Shown here in pieces: positions 52,431-61,321 of a DNA stretch of 64,000 bases. The stretch is from Streptomyces sp. NBC_01317 (lineage in GTDB: Bacteria; Actinomycetota; Actinomycetes; Streptomycetales; Streptomycetaceae), in contig NZ_CP108393.1 of NCBI RefSeq assembly GCF_035961655.1, forward strand, positions 1,116,001 through 1,180,000, given 5' to 3'. The position numbers were made by a program, and so were the translations under genes. The first letter of the stretch is position 1; the number at the start of each line of letters is the position of its first letter. Below the pieces are notes generated by a model. That model had not been told where the DNA came from. It did no database searches and saw nothing but the letters and a program-made list of their open reading frames with translations.

Positions 52431-52471
52431 CCCGCCCACCGCCGCCGGACGGGCCGGCGGCGGTGGGCGGG
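52431..52471 (-). terminator. Strong hairpin between hpnH and dxs remnant
   Basis: CCCGCCCACCGCCGCCGG (52431-52448) and its exact complement (52454-52471) form an 18-bp stem around ACGGG. It sits in the 116-bp gap where ispG stands in related clusters. It could end or attenuate transcription ahead of the dxs remnant and hpnO. Confidence 0.65.
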
Positions 52472-52499
52472 GCGTTCCGTCAGTGCGCTCCCGTGACCG

Positions 52500-53519
52500 T
52501 CAGCGGGTGCCGCCGACCGTCTCGCGGACCGCCCGCAGGGATTCCTTGAGGGATCCCATGGTGGCGAGGACGGCCGTCGGCTCGTAGCCGCAGTGCGCCA
52601 TGCAGTTGGCGCACCGGGGGTCCTTGCCGCGCCCGTACTTGTCCCAGTCGGTCTCCTCGATCAGCTGCCGGTACGTCGGCACGTACCCGTCGCTCATCAG
52701 GTAGCAGGGGCGCTGCCAGCCGAAGAGCGAGTAGTTCGGGATGGCCCAGGCCGTGCAGGGGAAGTCGGCCTTGCCTTCGAGGAAGTCCAGGAAGAGCGGC
52801 GAGTGGTTGAGGCGCCAGCGCCTGCGGTTGCCGCCGGAGAACGCCTTCTTGAACAGCTCCCGCGTCTGTTCGACACCCAGGAAGTGCTCCTGGTCGGGGG
52901 CCTTCTCGTAGGCGTAGGCGGGCGAGATCATCATCTCGTCCACCTTCAGGTCGTCATTGAGGTAGTTGAGCACCTCGATGATGGTCTGCGGGGTGTCGGT
53001 GTTGAAGAAGGTCGAGTTGGTGGTCACCCGGAAACCGGCCGCCTTGGCCGCCTTGATGGCCGCCACCGCCTCGTCGAACACCCCCTCCTTCGCGACGGAC
53101 TCGTCGTGCCGCTCCCGCAGCCCGTCGATGTGCACGGCGAACGCGAAGTACGGCGACGGGGTGAACTTGTCGAGCTTCTTGCGCATCAGCATCGCGTTGG
53201 TGCACAGGAAGACGTACTTCTTCTTGGCCACCAGCTGCCGGACGATCTCGTCGATCTGTGGGTGCATCAGCGGCTCGCCGCCGGCGATGGAGACCATCGG
53301 CGCCCCTGACTCCAGCACCGCGCCGACCGCCTGGGCAACGGGCATCCGCTGCTTCAGCACGCCGGCCGGGTGCTGGATCTTGCCGCAGCCCTCACAGGCC
53401 AGATTGCAGGCGAACAGTGGTTCGAGCTCGACGATGAGCGGGAACTTCTCCCGCTTTCTGAGCTTCTGTTCAGCCAGATAAGTCCCGACCCTGATGGTCT
53501 GGCGAAGCGGCATGGCCAT
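52500..53519 (-). CDS. hpnH: Adenosyl-hopene transferase HpnH (radical SAM)
   Basis: 339 residues. Radical SAM cluster C38-x3-C42-x2-C45 in LFACNLACEGCGKIQ; SIAGGEPLMHPQ follows; a C-terminal CANCMAHCGYEP segment carries more cysteines (DUF3463 region). It attaches the 5'-deoxyadenosyl group to hopene (diploptene), the first step of C35 hopanoid side-chain formation. The ATG is preceded by GGAGG and lies 5 bp after the hpnG stop. Confidence 0.95.
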   Translation of the reverse strand: MAMPLRQTIRVGTYLAEQKLRKREKFPLIVELEPLFACNLACEGCGKIQHPAGVLKQRMPVAQAVGAVLESGAPMVSIAGGEPLMHPQIDEIVRQLVAKKKYVFLCTNAMLMRKKLDKFTPSPYFAFAVHIDGLRERHDESVAKEGVFDEAVAAIKAAKAAGFRVTTNSTFFNTDTPQTIIEVLNYLNDDLKVDEMMISPAYAYEKAPDQEHFLGVEQTRELFKKAFSGGNRRRWRLNHSPLFLDFLEGKADFPCTAWAIPNYSLFGWQRPCYLMSDGYVPTYRQLIEETDWDKYGRGKDPRCANCMAHCGYEPTAVLATMGSLKESLRAVRETVGGTR

Positions 53520-53524
53520 CTAGC

Positions 53525-54157
53525 TCACCTCCTGGGGAGCAGCAAAGAACGGTGCCATTCATAAAAAGCTGGAAGGACGGCACGAAGAACACGGAAAGCT
53601 GATATTCCACCGCGCACCGTGCCGATACGGACGAGCTCGTGCTCCGGGGCGTCCACGACCACCCGGACGGCCGCAACCGGCCGGGGCCCGGCACGCAGAG
53701 CGGTACGGAGTGTCGTGGCGGACTCCATGTCCACCGCGACCGCCCCGGTGGCGCGCAGCGCGACCCGCTCCTCGCCGCGCACCACATGATCGGAGCCGGT
53801 CAGCGGTCCGGTGTGGACCGCGTGTCCCGGTACTGCGCGTGTCAGCGCCTCGACGAGCAGCTCGGTGGCCGTACAGGGCGTGGAGCCACCGGCTCCCCGG
53901 GTCTCGTCGGCGACGATCAGGTCCCCGGGGTTCATCCCCGGGGCGAGGCCGGCACAGAAGCCGGACGCGATGACGGCCGCGTCCCTGTGCCTGGCCTCGC
54001 CGAGCGCGCGCGCCACCGCGTGCTCGGCGTTCTTGGGTCCCATGCCCGTCCGCAGGACGGTCACAGGACCGGCCGCGTCGGCGCGTCCCGCGCTGCGCAG
54101 CGCGAACCGCTCGATGCCCAGGGCGCAGGCGATCAGCAGACCGAAGGGCTCTTCCAT
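53525..54157 (-). CDS. hpnG: HpnG-type nucleosidase (adenosylhopane to ribosylhopane)
   Basis: 210-residue MTA/SAH nucleosidase-like protein of the purine phosphorylase fold: VLRTGMGPKNAEHAVARAL, IASGFCAGLAPGMNPGDLIV and AVAVDMESATTL (the nucleoside-binding M-E-S). In hopanoid clusters it removes adenine from adenosylhopane. Its ATG shares one base with the shc stop (TGATG). Located between shc and hpnH, as in known clusters. Confidence 0.88.
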   Translation of the reverse strand: MEEPFGLLIACALGIERFALRSAGRADAAGPVTVLRTGMGPKNAEHAVARALGEARHRDAAVIASGFCAGLAPGMNPGDLIVADETRGAGGSTPCTATELLVEALTRAVPGHAVHTGPLTGSDHVVRGEERVALRATGAVAVDMESATTLRTALRAGPRPVAAVRVVVDAPEHELVRIGTVRGGISAFRVLRAVLPAFYEWHRSLLLPRR

Positions 54158-56160
54158 CAGCTCCCCTTGCGGCTGATCGCGCCGCTGGCCAGGGGCTCCC
54201 CGTTGACGTACCGGCCGAGAGCCGTGAGCGGGAAGACCTGCCGGTAGAGGTGGTAGTTGATGGAGAAGTCCCACGGGAAGCCGGTACCGGTGAAGTACGG
54301 CTCGTCCCACGAACCGTCCTCGCGCTGGGTCTCGGCGAGCCAGGCGACACCCCGCTCGACGGCCGCGCTCTCCCGCCCGCCGGCCGCGAGGAGCGCCAGC
54401 AGCGCCCACGCGGTCTGGGAGGCGGTGGAGGCACCGTGCCCGATCCACTTCTCCTCGCGGTACGAGCGCAGGTCCTCGCCCCAGCCTCCGTCGTCGTTCT
54501 GCACGGATTCGAGCCAGCGGACGGCCCGGCGGATCGCGGGGTGGGTGACCGGCAGCCCGGCGGCGGTCAGGGCGGGCACCACCGAGCCGGTGCCGTAGAC
54601 GTAGTTGACGCCCCAGCGGCCGAACCAGGCGCCGGAGGCTTCCTGTTCCGCGAGGAGCCACTCGATGCCCCTGCGGGTGTCGGGGTGTTGGGCCATGCCC
54701 TCGTACGCCAGCATCTCCACGACGTGCGCGGTGACGTCGGCGGACGGCGGGTCGATGACCTCACCGAAGTCGCAGAACGGCATCCGGTTGGGGAACGGGC
54801 TGGTGTTGTCGGCGTCGAACGCCGCCCACGCCCCGTTCCTGGACTGCATGCCGAGCGTCCACCGGGTACCGCGCTCGACGGCCGCGTCGAGCCGCGCGGG
54901 CGCCGGGTGTCTGACCCGGCGCAGCGCCAGGATCACCTCGGCGGTGTCGTCGATGTCCGGGTAGTTGTCGTTGTGGAACTCGAAGGCCCAGCCGCCGGGG
55001 GCGAGTTCGGGTCTGCGTACGGCCCAGTCCCCCGGCCGGGAGATCTCCTCGGCGATCATCCAGTCGGCGGCCTTGACCAGCGCCGGGTGGTCGGGGCTCA
55101 GGCCCGCGTCGGCGAGGGCGATGGTGGCCAGGCAGGTGTCCCAGACCGGGGACTGACAGGCCTCGATCATCCGCGCGCCGTCCTCGCGCCACACGGCGAA
55201 CCGGTCGAGCGATTCCAGGCCCGCGCGCATGATCGGGTGGTCCAGGTCGTAGCCGAGGAGGTGCAGGGCGATCACGGAGTAGACGGCGGGCGGCTGGATC
55301 CCGCCCCAGGCACCGTCGTTCTCCTGCCGCTCGATGATCCAGCGGGCGGCCGCGTTCATCGCGGTCCTGCGTACGCGGCGTGGCGCCACCTTGTGGTAGG
55401 CGTGCAGGAGCTTGTCGAGCCGCTGGAACATGCCGTCCCAACTGGCGACCGATGCCAGCGGTTTGACGGGGTTGGGGGCGCCGGCGTCGGTGTGCAGTTC
55501 GTCGAGCGGGAAGGGAGCGGGCCGCACGGGCCGCTTCGCCGAGACGATGGTGAGCGGCACGATGGTCTGCCGGGCCCAGCAGCCGAAGTCGTAGATGTTG
55601 AGCGGGAACCACTTGGGGAAGAAGATCAGTTCGGGGGGCAGTTGGGGGAGGTCGTCCCACTTCCACCAGCCGAAGAGGGCCAGCCAGATCCGGGTGAAGA
55701 CGCGGGCGGCGGCGATGCCGCCCTGTTCCCGTACCCAGGTGGCGGCGCGTTTCATGTGCGGGTCGTCCGGGCTGTCCCCGGCGAGCCGCAGGGCCACGTA
55801 CGCCTCGATGGTGGCGGAGAGTTCGGGAGGGCCGCCGTAGAAGGTGGCCCACGTGCCGTCCGCGCGTTGCTGGCCTCGGATGAACAGGCCCGCGGCCTCG
55901 GTGGTGCGCGGGTCCTGGACCCCGAGGAATTGACGGAGCAGCAGATCCTCGGCGTCCATGGTGACGTTCGTCTCCAGGTCGCCCTTCCACCACCCCTGGG
56001 CGTCCTGTTGGCCGAGCAGGTGCTCGACGGATCGTGCGGTGGCCCGCCGGGCGGCCACCAGGAGGTCGCCCGCCGCGGCGGTAGTCGTGTCGGTCGGTTC
56101 ACTGGCCGCGGCTGCGCGGGGTCCCACGGCCCCGGTGCTTCCGTCGGTCGTCGCTGTCAT
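54157..56160 (-). CDS. shc: Squalene-hopene cyclase
   Basis: 667 residues, membrane-associated triterpene cyclase converting squalene to hopene and hopanol. Catalytic D402-I-D404-D405 (DxDD) in NYPDIDDTAE is intact. QW repeats are seen throughout (QQDAQGWWKGDL, GIQPPAVYS, QNDDGGWGEDL, QREDGSWDEPYFTG). The N-terminal 35 residues are Ala/Thr-rich. The ATG at 56160 follows GAAGGGGAAGCC. A 127-bp gap separates it from the prenyl synthase gene. Confidence 0.96.
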   Translation of the reverse strand: MTATTDGSTGAVGPRAAAASEPTDTTTAAAGDLLVAARRATARSVEHLLGQQDAQGWWKGDLETNVTMDAEDLLLRQFLGVQDPRTTEAAGLFIRGQQRADGTWATFYGGPPELSATIEAYVALRLAGDSPDDPHMKRAATWVREQGGIAAARVFTRIWLALFGWWKWDDLPQLPPELIFFPKWFPLNIYDFGCWARQTIVPLTIVSAKRPVRPAPFPLDELHTDAGAPNPVKPLASVASWDGMFQRLDKLLHAYHKVAPRRVRRTAMNAAARWIIERQENDGAWGGIQPPAVYSVIALHLLGYDLDHPIMRAGLESLDRFAVWREDGARMIEACQSPVWDTCLATIALADAGLSPDHPALVKAADWMIAEEISRPGDWAVRRPELAPGGWAFEFHNDNYPDIDDTAEVILALRRVRHPAPARLDAAVERGTRWTLGMQSRNGAWAAFDADNTSPFPNRMPFCDFGEVIDPPSADVTAHVVEMLAYEGMAQHPDTRRGIEWLLAEQEASGAWFGRWGVNYVYGTGSVVPALTAAGLPVTHPAIRRAVRWLESVQNDDGGWGEDLRSYREEKWIGHGASTASQTAWALLALLAAGGRESAAVERGVAWLAETQREDGSWDEPYFTGTGFPWDFSINYHLYRQVFPLTALGRYVNGEPLASGAISRKGS

Positions 56161-56287
56161 GGCTTCCCCTTCGTGCAGTGTGCTTCTGCTGTGCTGGGGT
56201 CTCCGTCGTCCATGCCCGGTCGGGCTGCCGCGAGGGCTGCGCCCTAGGGGCCGTGGACGGCGACTGCGAGGCATATGGGAATAATGA

Positions 56288-57403
56288 TCATCTCTTTCGT
56301 ACGACGACGAAGTCGGCGAGTGCGGTGAGCTGCGCCCTGACCTGTTGCGGCATGTCCACGCCGTCCAGGGCCTCGATGGCGACGGTGTGCTGCCTGCGGG
56401 CCTCCTGCGAGGTCCACTCCCGGCCGCCCGCCTCCTCGATCAGTGCCGCCCTGGTGGCGAACTCCTCCTCCGAGAAACGCTCGAAGTCGTTGCTCTTGGC
56501 GTCGGCGGCGAGCAGTTCGCCGAGCCGTTCCGACGCCGGACCGCCCGCCGCGAGCGCGGCGACGACCGGCAGGGACTTCTTGCGCTGGCGCAGGTCGCTC
56601 CAGGTCTGCTTGCCGGTGGCCCCCGGGTCGCCCCAGATGCCCAGCAGGTCGTCCACGGCCTGGAAGGCGAGCCCGAGGTGATGGCCGTACGCCTCCAGCG
56701 TGTCGGCCGTCCGGTCGTCGGCGCCGCCGAGGACCGCGCCGATGGAGGCGGCGCAGGCGAGCAGGGCGCCGGTCTTGTTGCCCTCCATCTCCAGGCACTC
56801 CTCGACGGTGACCCGTTCGCGGTGCTCGAAGGAGATGTCCTGGGCCTGGCCGTCGATCAGTTTGCGGCTGGCGGTGGTCAGCCGGCGGGTCGCGCGGCCC
56901 GCCTCCACCGTGCCCAGCTCCAGCAACACCTCGTTGGCGAGCGCGAAGAGCGCGTCGCCGACGAGGATCGCCTGGGCGGGGCCGTGCATCTTCCAGACGG
57001 TGTCGCGGTGGCGGCGCTGCTCGTCGCCGTCCATCAGGTCGTCGTGAAGGAGCGAGAAGTTGTGGACCAGTTCCACGGCGACCGCGCCGGGGATGCCCGT
57101 GCGGGGGTGGGCGCCGGCGGCCTCGGCGGAGAGCAGCGCGAGCGCCGGGCGCACGGCCTTGCCGCCGTCGCCGTCGGCGGGCCTGCCCTCGGCGTCGATC
57201 CAGCCGAAGTGGTAGGCGGCGACGGTGTCCATGGGCGGGGCGAGCCGGTCGACCGCGGCGCGCAGCACGGGGGTCGACATGCTCCGTCCGCGCTCCAGCA
57301 GTGCGTAGACGTCGGCGGTGTCGACAGCCGGGTTCGCCGGGGGCACGGTCGGCACGGTCTCTCCTCTTGTTCCAGTACTCGTGGGGGCGGTGCTCGGGCT
57401 CAT
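56288..57403 (-). CDS. Polyprenyl (farnesyl-type) diphosphate synthase
   Basis: 371-residue trans-prenyltransferase. First Asp-rich motif LLHDDLMDGDEQRRH (DDxxD) and second FQAVDDLLGIWGD (DDxxG-like), with GKAVRPALALLSAEA upstream, define the active site. It probably supplies farnesyl diphosphate for squalene formation by HpnC-D-E. ATG overlaps the hpnE stop (ATGA). The N-terminal 20 residues are Ser/Thr/Pro-rich. Confidence 0.93.
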   Translation of the reverse strand: MSPSTAPTSTGTRGETVPTVPPANPAVDTADVYALLERGRSMSTPVLRAAVDRLAPPMDTVAAYHFGWIDAEGRPADGDGGKAVRPALALLSAEAAGAHPRTGIPGAVAVELVHNFSLLHDDLMDGDEQRRHRDTVWKMHGPAQAILVGDALFALANEVLLELGTVEAGRATRRLTTASRKLIDGQAQDISFEHRERVTVEECLEMEGNKTGALLACAASIGAVLGGADDRTADTLEAYGHHLGLAFQAVDDLLGIWGDPGATGKQTWSDLRQRKKSLPVVAALAAGGPASERLGELLAADAKSNDFERFSEEEFATRAALIEEAGGREWTSQEARRQHTVAIEALDGVDMPQQVRAQLTALADFVVVRKR

Positions 57404-58788
57404 GCCGCCTCCTCCAGCGGGTGTGCGTGGCGGGCGCCCAGCTCGGCCAGGGCCGCGCCGGCGGCGCTGAAGCCGCTCCTGACCGCGCTCTCCATGGTCG
57501 CGGGCCAGCCGGTGGCGGTCCACGCGCCGGCCAGGTACAGGCCGGGTGCGTGGGTACGGGCCCCCGGCCGCAGCCGGCCCACGCCCGGGGTGGGGGCGAA
57601 GGTGGCGGTCCGCTCGCGGGTGACGAAGAAGTCCCGTACCTCCGCGCCCCTGGTCGCCGGAAGCAGTCGTTCCAGCTCGGGCAGATAGCGCGTGCGCAGG
57701 GCGGAGACGGGGGTGTCGATCTCGTCCTCGGCCGCGGACTGGGAGAGGGCCAGGTACTGGCCCTCCTGGAGTCCGGAGGCGGCCGTACGGTCGAAGACCC
57801 ACTGGACCGGGCTGCCGAGGGCGGCGAAGAACGGCCGGCGCAGGACCTTACGGTCGTAGACGACGTGGATGTTCAGGATCGGCGCGGTGCCGATGTCGAG
57901 CAGCCGGTCGGGGTCGTCGAGGGCGCCCTCGGGCAGCAGCGCGTGGGCCTCGCGCTGGGGTACGGCGAGGACGACGGCGTCCGCGTCGAGCCGCTCGCCG
58001 TCCACCTCGACGTGCCAGCCGCCGTTCTCCGCCCGGGTGACGGAGTGGACGCGGGTGCGCAGCTGTGTCCGTACGCCGGCGGAGTCCAGGGCCTTGCGGG
58101 CCAGCGTGTCGTGCAGCTCGCCGAGGGGGACGTGCGCCCAGCCGATGTCGGCGGCGCCGGGCTCGGAGAGCAGTCCGGTCTTGAAGACCATCGCGGCGAG
58201 CCCGAGGGAGGCGTTGGGCGCGGTGGCGTTGAGGGTGGCGACGCCCACCAGGTCCCAGAGCGCCTCGATCGTCCGGGCCGACTGGCCGTGGCGGCCGAGC
58301 CAGGTGCCGAAGTCGACCCCGTCCAGCGCCGGGTCGGCGGGATCGAGCCGCTTGAGGGCGAGCGCGGCGCGTCCTACGGAGGCGCGCTCGGCGAGGGAGA
58401 GGTGCGGGTAGGCGGCGAGTCCGGCGGCGAGGTGCAGCGGTACGGGCAGGCCGTTGCGGCGGATCCGGCCGAGGCGCGGCCTGCCGGGCGTGCCGACGTC
58501 CAGGACGGGTACGTCCAGGCGGTCCTGGAGGGGGGCGAGCGCGGCGCCGTCGACCCGGTCGAGGAACCAGCGGTACGCGGTGCAGCAGCGCAGGTACACG
58601 TGCTGTCCGTTGTCGATGTCGAGTCCGCCGCGGCGGAAGGAGAAGGCGAGGCCGCCGAGCCGGGGCCGGCCTTCCACCAGGGTCACGTCCAGTCCGGCGT
58701 CGGCGAGCTGGAGCGCGGCGGTGGTCCCGGCGAGTCCCGCGCCGACCACGACCGCGTGCCGGGACCGCGTGCCGTCGGCTGTGGTCAT
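57400..58788 (-). CDS. hpnE: Hydroxysqualene dehydroxylase HpnE
   Basis: 462-residue FAD enzyme: RHAVVVGAGLAGTTAALQLA and VTLVEGRPRLGGLAFSF at the N-terminus, DIDNGQHVYLRCC, and the C-terminal GLYLAGAWTATGWPATMESA. It reduces hydroxysqualene to squalene, the last step of the three-enzyme HpnCDE route. ATG overlaps the stop of the 45-codon ORF upstream (ATGA). Confidence 0.93.
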   Translation of the reverse strand: MTTADGTRSRHAVVVGAGLAGTTAALQLADAGLDVTLVEGRPRLGGLAFSFRRGGLDIDNGQHVYLRCCTAYRWFLDRVDGAALAPLQDRLDVPVLDVGTPGRPRLGRIRRNGLPVPLHLAAGLAAYPHLSLAERASVGRAALALKRLDPADPALDGVDFGTWLGRHGQSARTIEALWDLVGVATLNATAPNASLGLAAMVFKTGLLSEPGAADIGWAHVPLGELHDTLARKALDSAGVRTQLRTRVHSVTRAENGGWHVEVDGERLDADAVVLAVPQREAHALLPEGALDDPDRLLDIGTAPILNIHVVYDRKVLRRPFFAALGSPVQWVFDRTAASGLQEGQYLALSQSAAEDEIDTPVSALRTRYLPELERLLPATRGAEVRDFFVTRERTATFAPTPGVGRLRPGARTHAPGLYLAGAWTATGWPATMESAVRSGFSAAGAALAELGARHAHPLEEAA

Positions 58789-58922
58789 GCCTGCCCCCCT
58801 CGGAGTGTCGCAGTCAGGGACGCGTCAGACCGGCGGATGGTTGACACGGCAGGACCGGCCGACGGCGCCGGCGCGCCGCTCGTACCGGCCCGGGAGCCCT
58901 CCGGGGCGTTGTCGCACGTCAT
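58785..58922 (-). CDS. 45-aa coupled small ORF between hpnD and hpnE (DUF6380-like)
   Basis: Begins MTCDNAPEGSRAGTSGAPAP and ends TIRRSDASLTATLRGGQA; the tail resembles the widespread short Streptomyces sequence class with ASLTAT (DUF6380). Its ATG overlaps the hpnD stop and its stop overlaps the hpnE start, both as ATGA, so it is woven into the operon. A function is unknown; at minimum it carries ribosomes from hpnD to hpnE. Confidence 0.55.
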   Translation of the reverse strand: MTCDNAPEGSRAGTSGAPAPSAGPAVSTIRRSDASLTATLRGGQA

Positions 58923-59869
58923 GCGCGCCTCCTGACCGTCTGCCGGGTGACGTTCCTGGCGTCGAGACCCGAGAGGCCGCGGACCGCCACGTACGCCTTC
59001 TCGTGTCCCGGCAGGGAGACACGCCCGCGCAGCACGGCCTCGGGGTCGCGCTCGATGCGGTCGAGGAGCCTGCGGTAGATGCCGGCCATGGCGGCGACAC
59101 AGGCGCCGCTGCGCCGGTCGAGCAGCGGCAGCAGCCGGTAGCCCTCGGCGAACAGGGCCCGCGCGCGGCGGACCTCGAAGTGCACCAGTCCGGCGAAGTC
59201 GGCCCCGGGGGCGGGGGTGTTGCTGTGGAATCCCGCGGAGCAGCCGAACTTGGCGAGGTCGTCGGACGGCAGGTACGTACGGCCGTTGCCCGCGTCCTCG
59301 CGTACGTCCCTGAGGATGTTCGTCAGCTGGAGGGCGAGGCCCAGCGTGTCGGCGTACTCGGACGCGCGCTCGGCGCCCGGGGCGCCGGGGGACGTACCGA
59401 AGACGCCGAGCGAGAGCCGGCCGATGGCGCCCGCGACACACCGGCAGTACACCTTGAGCTGGTCCCAGGTCTCGTACGTCTCGCCGCGGACGTCCATCAG
59501 GACGCCGTCGATCAGCTCGTCGAGCCCGTCGACGGGGATGGGGAAACGGCGGGCCGCGTCGGCGAGCGCGACGGCGACGGGGTCGGTGTCGTCCTCGTCG
59601 ACGGCGCCTTCCCTGATCCGGTCCAGGAGCACACGGGTGTCCTCCAGCCTGGCCTGCTTGGCCGCCGGTTCCAGTGTGCCGTCGCCGATGTCGTCCACCC
59701 GCCGGGAGAGGGCGTACAGCGCGGACATGGCCTGCCGCTTGTCGGTCGGCAGCAGCCTGATGCCGTAGGCGAAATTACGGGCCTGCTGGCCTGTGACGGC
59801 CTCGCAGTAGCTGTAGGCCGCCAATACCGGCGCGGACATCGGCGTCTGTCCCTCCACGTTCCGGTTCAC
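58919..59869 (-). CDS. hpnD: Presqualene diphosphate synthase HpnD
   Basis: 316-residue squalene/phytoene-synthase family enzyme. LPTDKRQAMSALYALSRRVD with the Asp-rich DDIGDG, and ALQLTNILRDVREDAGNGRT (second Asp-rich motif) are intact. It condenses two farnesyl diphosphates to presqualene diphosphate. GTG at 59869 overlaps the hpnC stop (GTGA); an internal ATG at 59839 is the alternative start. Confidence 0.93.
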   Translation of the reverse strand: MNRNVEGQTPMSAPVLAAYSYCEAVTGQQARNFAYGIRLLPTDKRQAMSALYALSRRVDDIGDGTLEPAAKQARLEDTRVLLDRIREGAVDEDDTDPVAVALADAARRFPIPVDGLDELIDGVLMDVRGETYETWDQLKVYCRCVAGAIGRLSLGVFGTSPGAPGAERASEYADTLGLALQLTNILRDVREDAGNGRTYLPSDDLAKFGCSAGFHSNTPAPGADFAGLVHFEVRRARALFAEGYRLLPLLDRRSGACVAAMAGIYRRLLDRIERDPEAVLRGRVSLPGHEKAYVAVRGLSGLDARNVTRQTVRRRA

Positions 59870-60786
59870 CCCTCTCTGTGCGCTCGTCGCAAGACAGCTC
59901 CCACTTCGCGCAGCAGACGCGGCTTGGTGGGTTTGGGCGGTCCGGGGAGCACATCGTGCCCGGCGGCCGCGATCGAAGCGAGGGCGGCGCGCCCTCCGGC
60001 CACAAATCCCGCGAGCAGCAGACGGAGTCTGCCGTGGACGCTACCCACCAACAGGGTGCCTTCATTCAAGAGCCGGCCCGCCCGTTCGGCCTCGTAGGCC
60101 ACCAGCTGGCGCACGGCGGCGCCCGCGCTCGGGACGGCGAGGTCCGCCTCGGTGACGCGGAATCGTTTCATGTCTTCCGCGGGCAGGTAGATCCGGTCGC
60201 GCCCGAGGTCCTCGGTCACGTCCTGGAGATGTTCGATGATCTGGAGTGCGGTGCAGACGGCGTCGGAGAGGCGGACACGCTCCGGGGTCGCGGTGCCGCT
60301 GATCGCCAGGACGAGCCGGCCGACCGGGTTCGCGGACAGTTCGCAGTACGCGAGGAGGTCGTCGTACGTCTCGTAGCGCCGTACCAGCTGGTCCTGGCGG
60401 TTGGCGCCGATCAGGCCGAGGAACGGCTCGGGTGTGAGCGCGGCGTTCCGTACGGTCGGGACGAGCGCCGTCAGCAGCGGATGGCCGGGAGCGGGGCCAG
60501 CCGGGTCGAAGACGCGCCGCGTGTCGGCCTCGAAGGCGTCGAGCATGACGAGCCGGTCGTCGGCCTGCCCGGGATCGACACCGAGGTGGCGGGCGTCGCC
60601 GCCGCCGGGGGCGAGGTCCCCGTCGCCGATGTCGTCGACGAGCCGGGCGAAGCCGTAGACCGCCATCAGGTCGTCGCGCCAGGCGCGGGGCAGGAAGAAC
60701 GGCGCCACGGGGAAGTTCTCGTCCGCGGCCTTGTCCAGCGTCGTCCGCGAGGTGGCGTCGGGGCGCACCTGTGGGGTGCCCGTCAC
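59866..60786 (-). CDS. hpnC: Hydroxysqualene synthase HpnC
   Basis: 306-residue squalene/phytoene-synthase homologue: ENFPVAPFFLPRAWRDDLMA, FARLVDDIGDGD, and IIEHLQDVTEDLGRDRIYLP. It converts presqualene diphosphate to hydroxysqualene. First gene of the hopanoid operon; GTG start preceded by GGGAAG. All following genes overlap or lie close, so one long transcript is expected from the region above 60786. Confidence 0.92.
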   Translation of the reverse strand: MTGTPQVRPDATSRTTLDKAADENFPVAPFFLPRAWRDDLMAVYGFARLVDDIGDGDLAPGGGDARHLGVDPGQADDRLVMLDAFEADTRRVFDPAGPAPGHPLLTALVPTVRNAALTPEPFLGLIGANRQDQLVRRYETYDDLLAYCELSANPVGRLVLAISGTATPERVRLSDAVCTALQIIEHLQDVTEDLGRDRIYLPAEDMKRFRVTEADLAVPSAGAAVRQLVAYEAERAGRLLNEGTLLVGSVHGRLRLLLAGFVAGGRAALASIAAAGHDVLPGPPKPTKPRLLREVGAVLRRAHREG

Positions 60787-61251
60787 TGCGAGCTTCCCGG
60801 TGCAAGGACGGCGAAACCCTCGCGAATCTGGAGATTTTCCGTCACTGCCGTCACATCTCCCGTTCTACACTGCCGACCCAATACATCCCATTTCGGACAC
60901 GCCGCCCGCTCGGCCCAGTCCCTCCGCACTCCCGCGCACCTGGGCGCTCCCGCGTCCGGAGGCCACCGGCGGACAGGACGCCCCCGGGGGAATCGCCCCA
61001 CATGCCACGAATCAGCACCCGCACAGCTTACGTTGTACAACGAAGAGGAACACGCGGGGGTGTTGAGCGCATAACAAGAACATCGCAATGCCGGTCAACC
61101 TTCCCCCGACCCGGCCGACTTGACCGACGTTTGACGAAAACGGCCGGTGGCCGCACCCGGCCTGCCCGGTCCCGCCCCGGTGAAACCCCGTACGCCATGA
61201 TGCTCCCGGCCGGCCGGGGATCTCCGGGGGCGCGCCGGGCCTCCGTCATGG
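60787..61251. other. Intergenic region upstream of the hopanoid operon
   Basis: 465 bp with no convincing gene. It should hold the leftward hpn promoter. The perfect 12-bp palindrome CGTTGTACAACG lies at 61031-61042 in a locally AT-richer stretch (about 61020-61100) and could be a regulator site. The right side leads into the terminator of the ABC exporter operon. Confidence 0.5.
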
Positions 61252-61287
61252 CGCGGCCCCCGCCGTGGTGTTCCGGCGGGGGCCGCG
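61252..61287 (-). terminator. Hairpin after ABC exporter ATPase
   Basis: CGCGGCCCCCGCCG and CGGCGGGGGCCGCG form a perfect 14-bp stem around TGGTGTTC, 35 nt after the ATPase stop on the minus strand. Confidence 0.8.
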
Positions 61288-61321
61288 TCGGGCTGATGGG
61301 GCACGGTGGGGACGGACCGGA

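Noticed and set aside
54250..56247. 665-codon plus-strand frame
   Set aside because: Antisense of squalene-hopene cyclase, rich in Gly/Asp/Arg; the cyclase motifs decide the strand.
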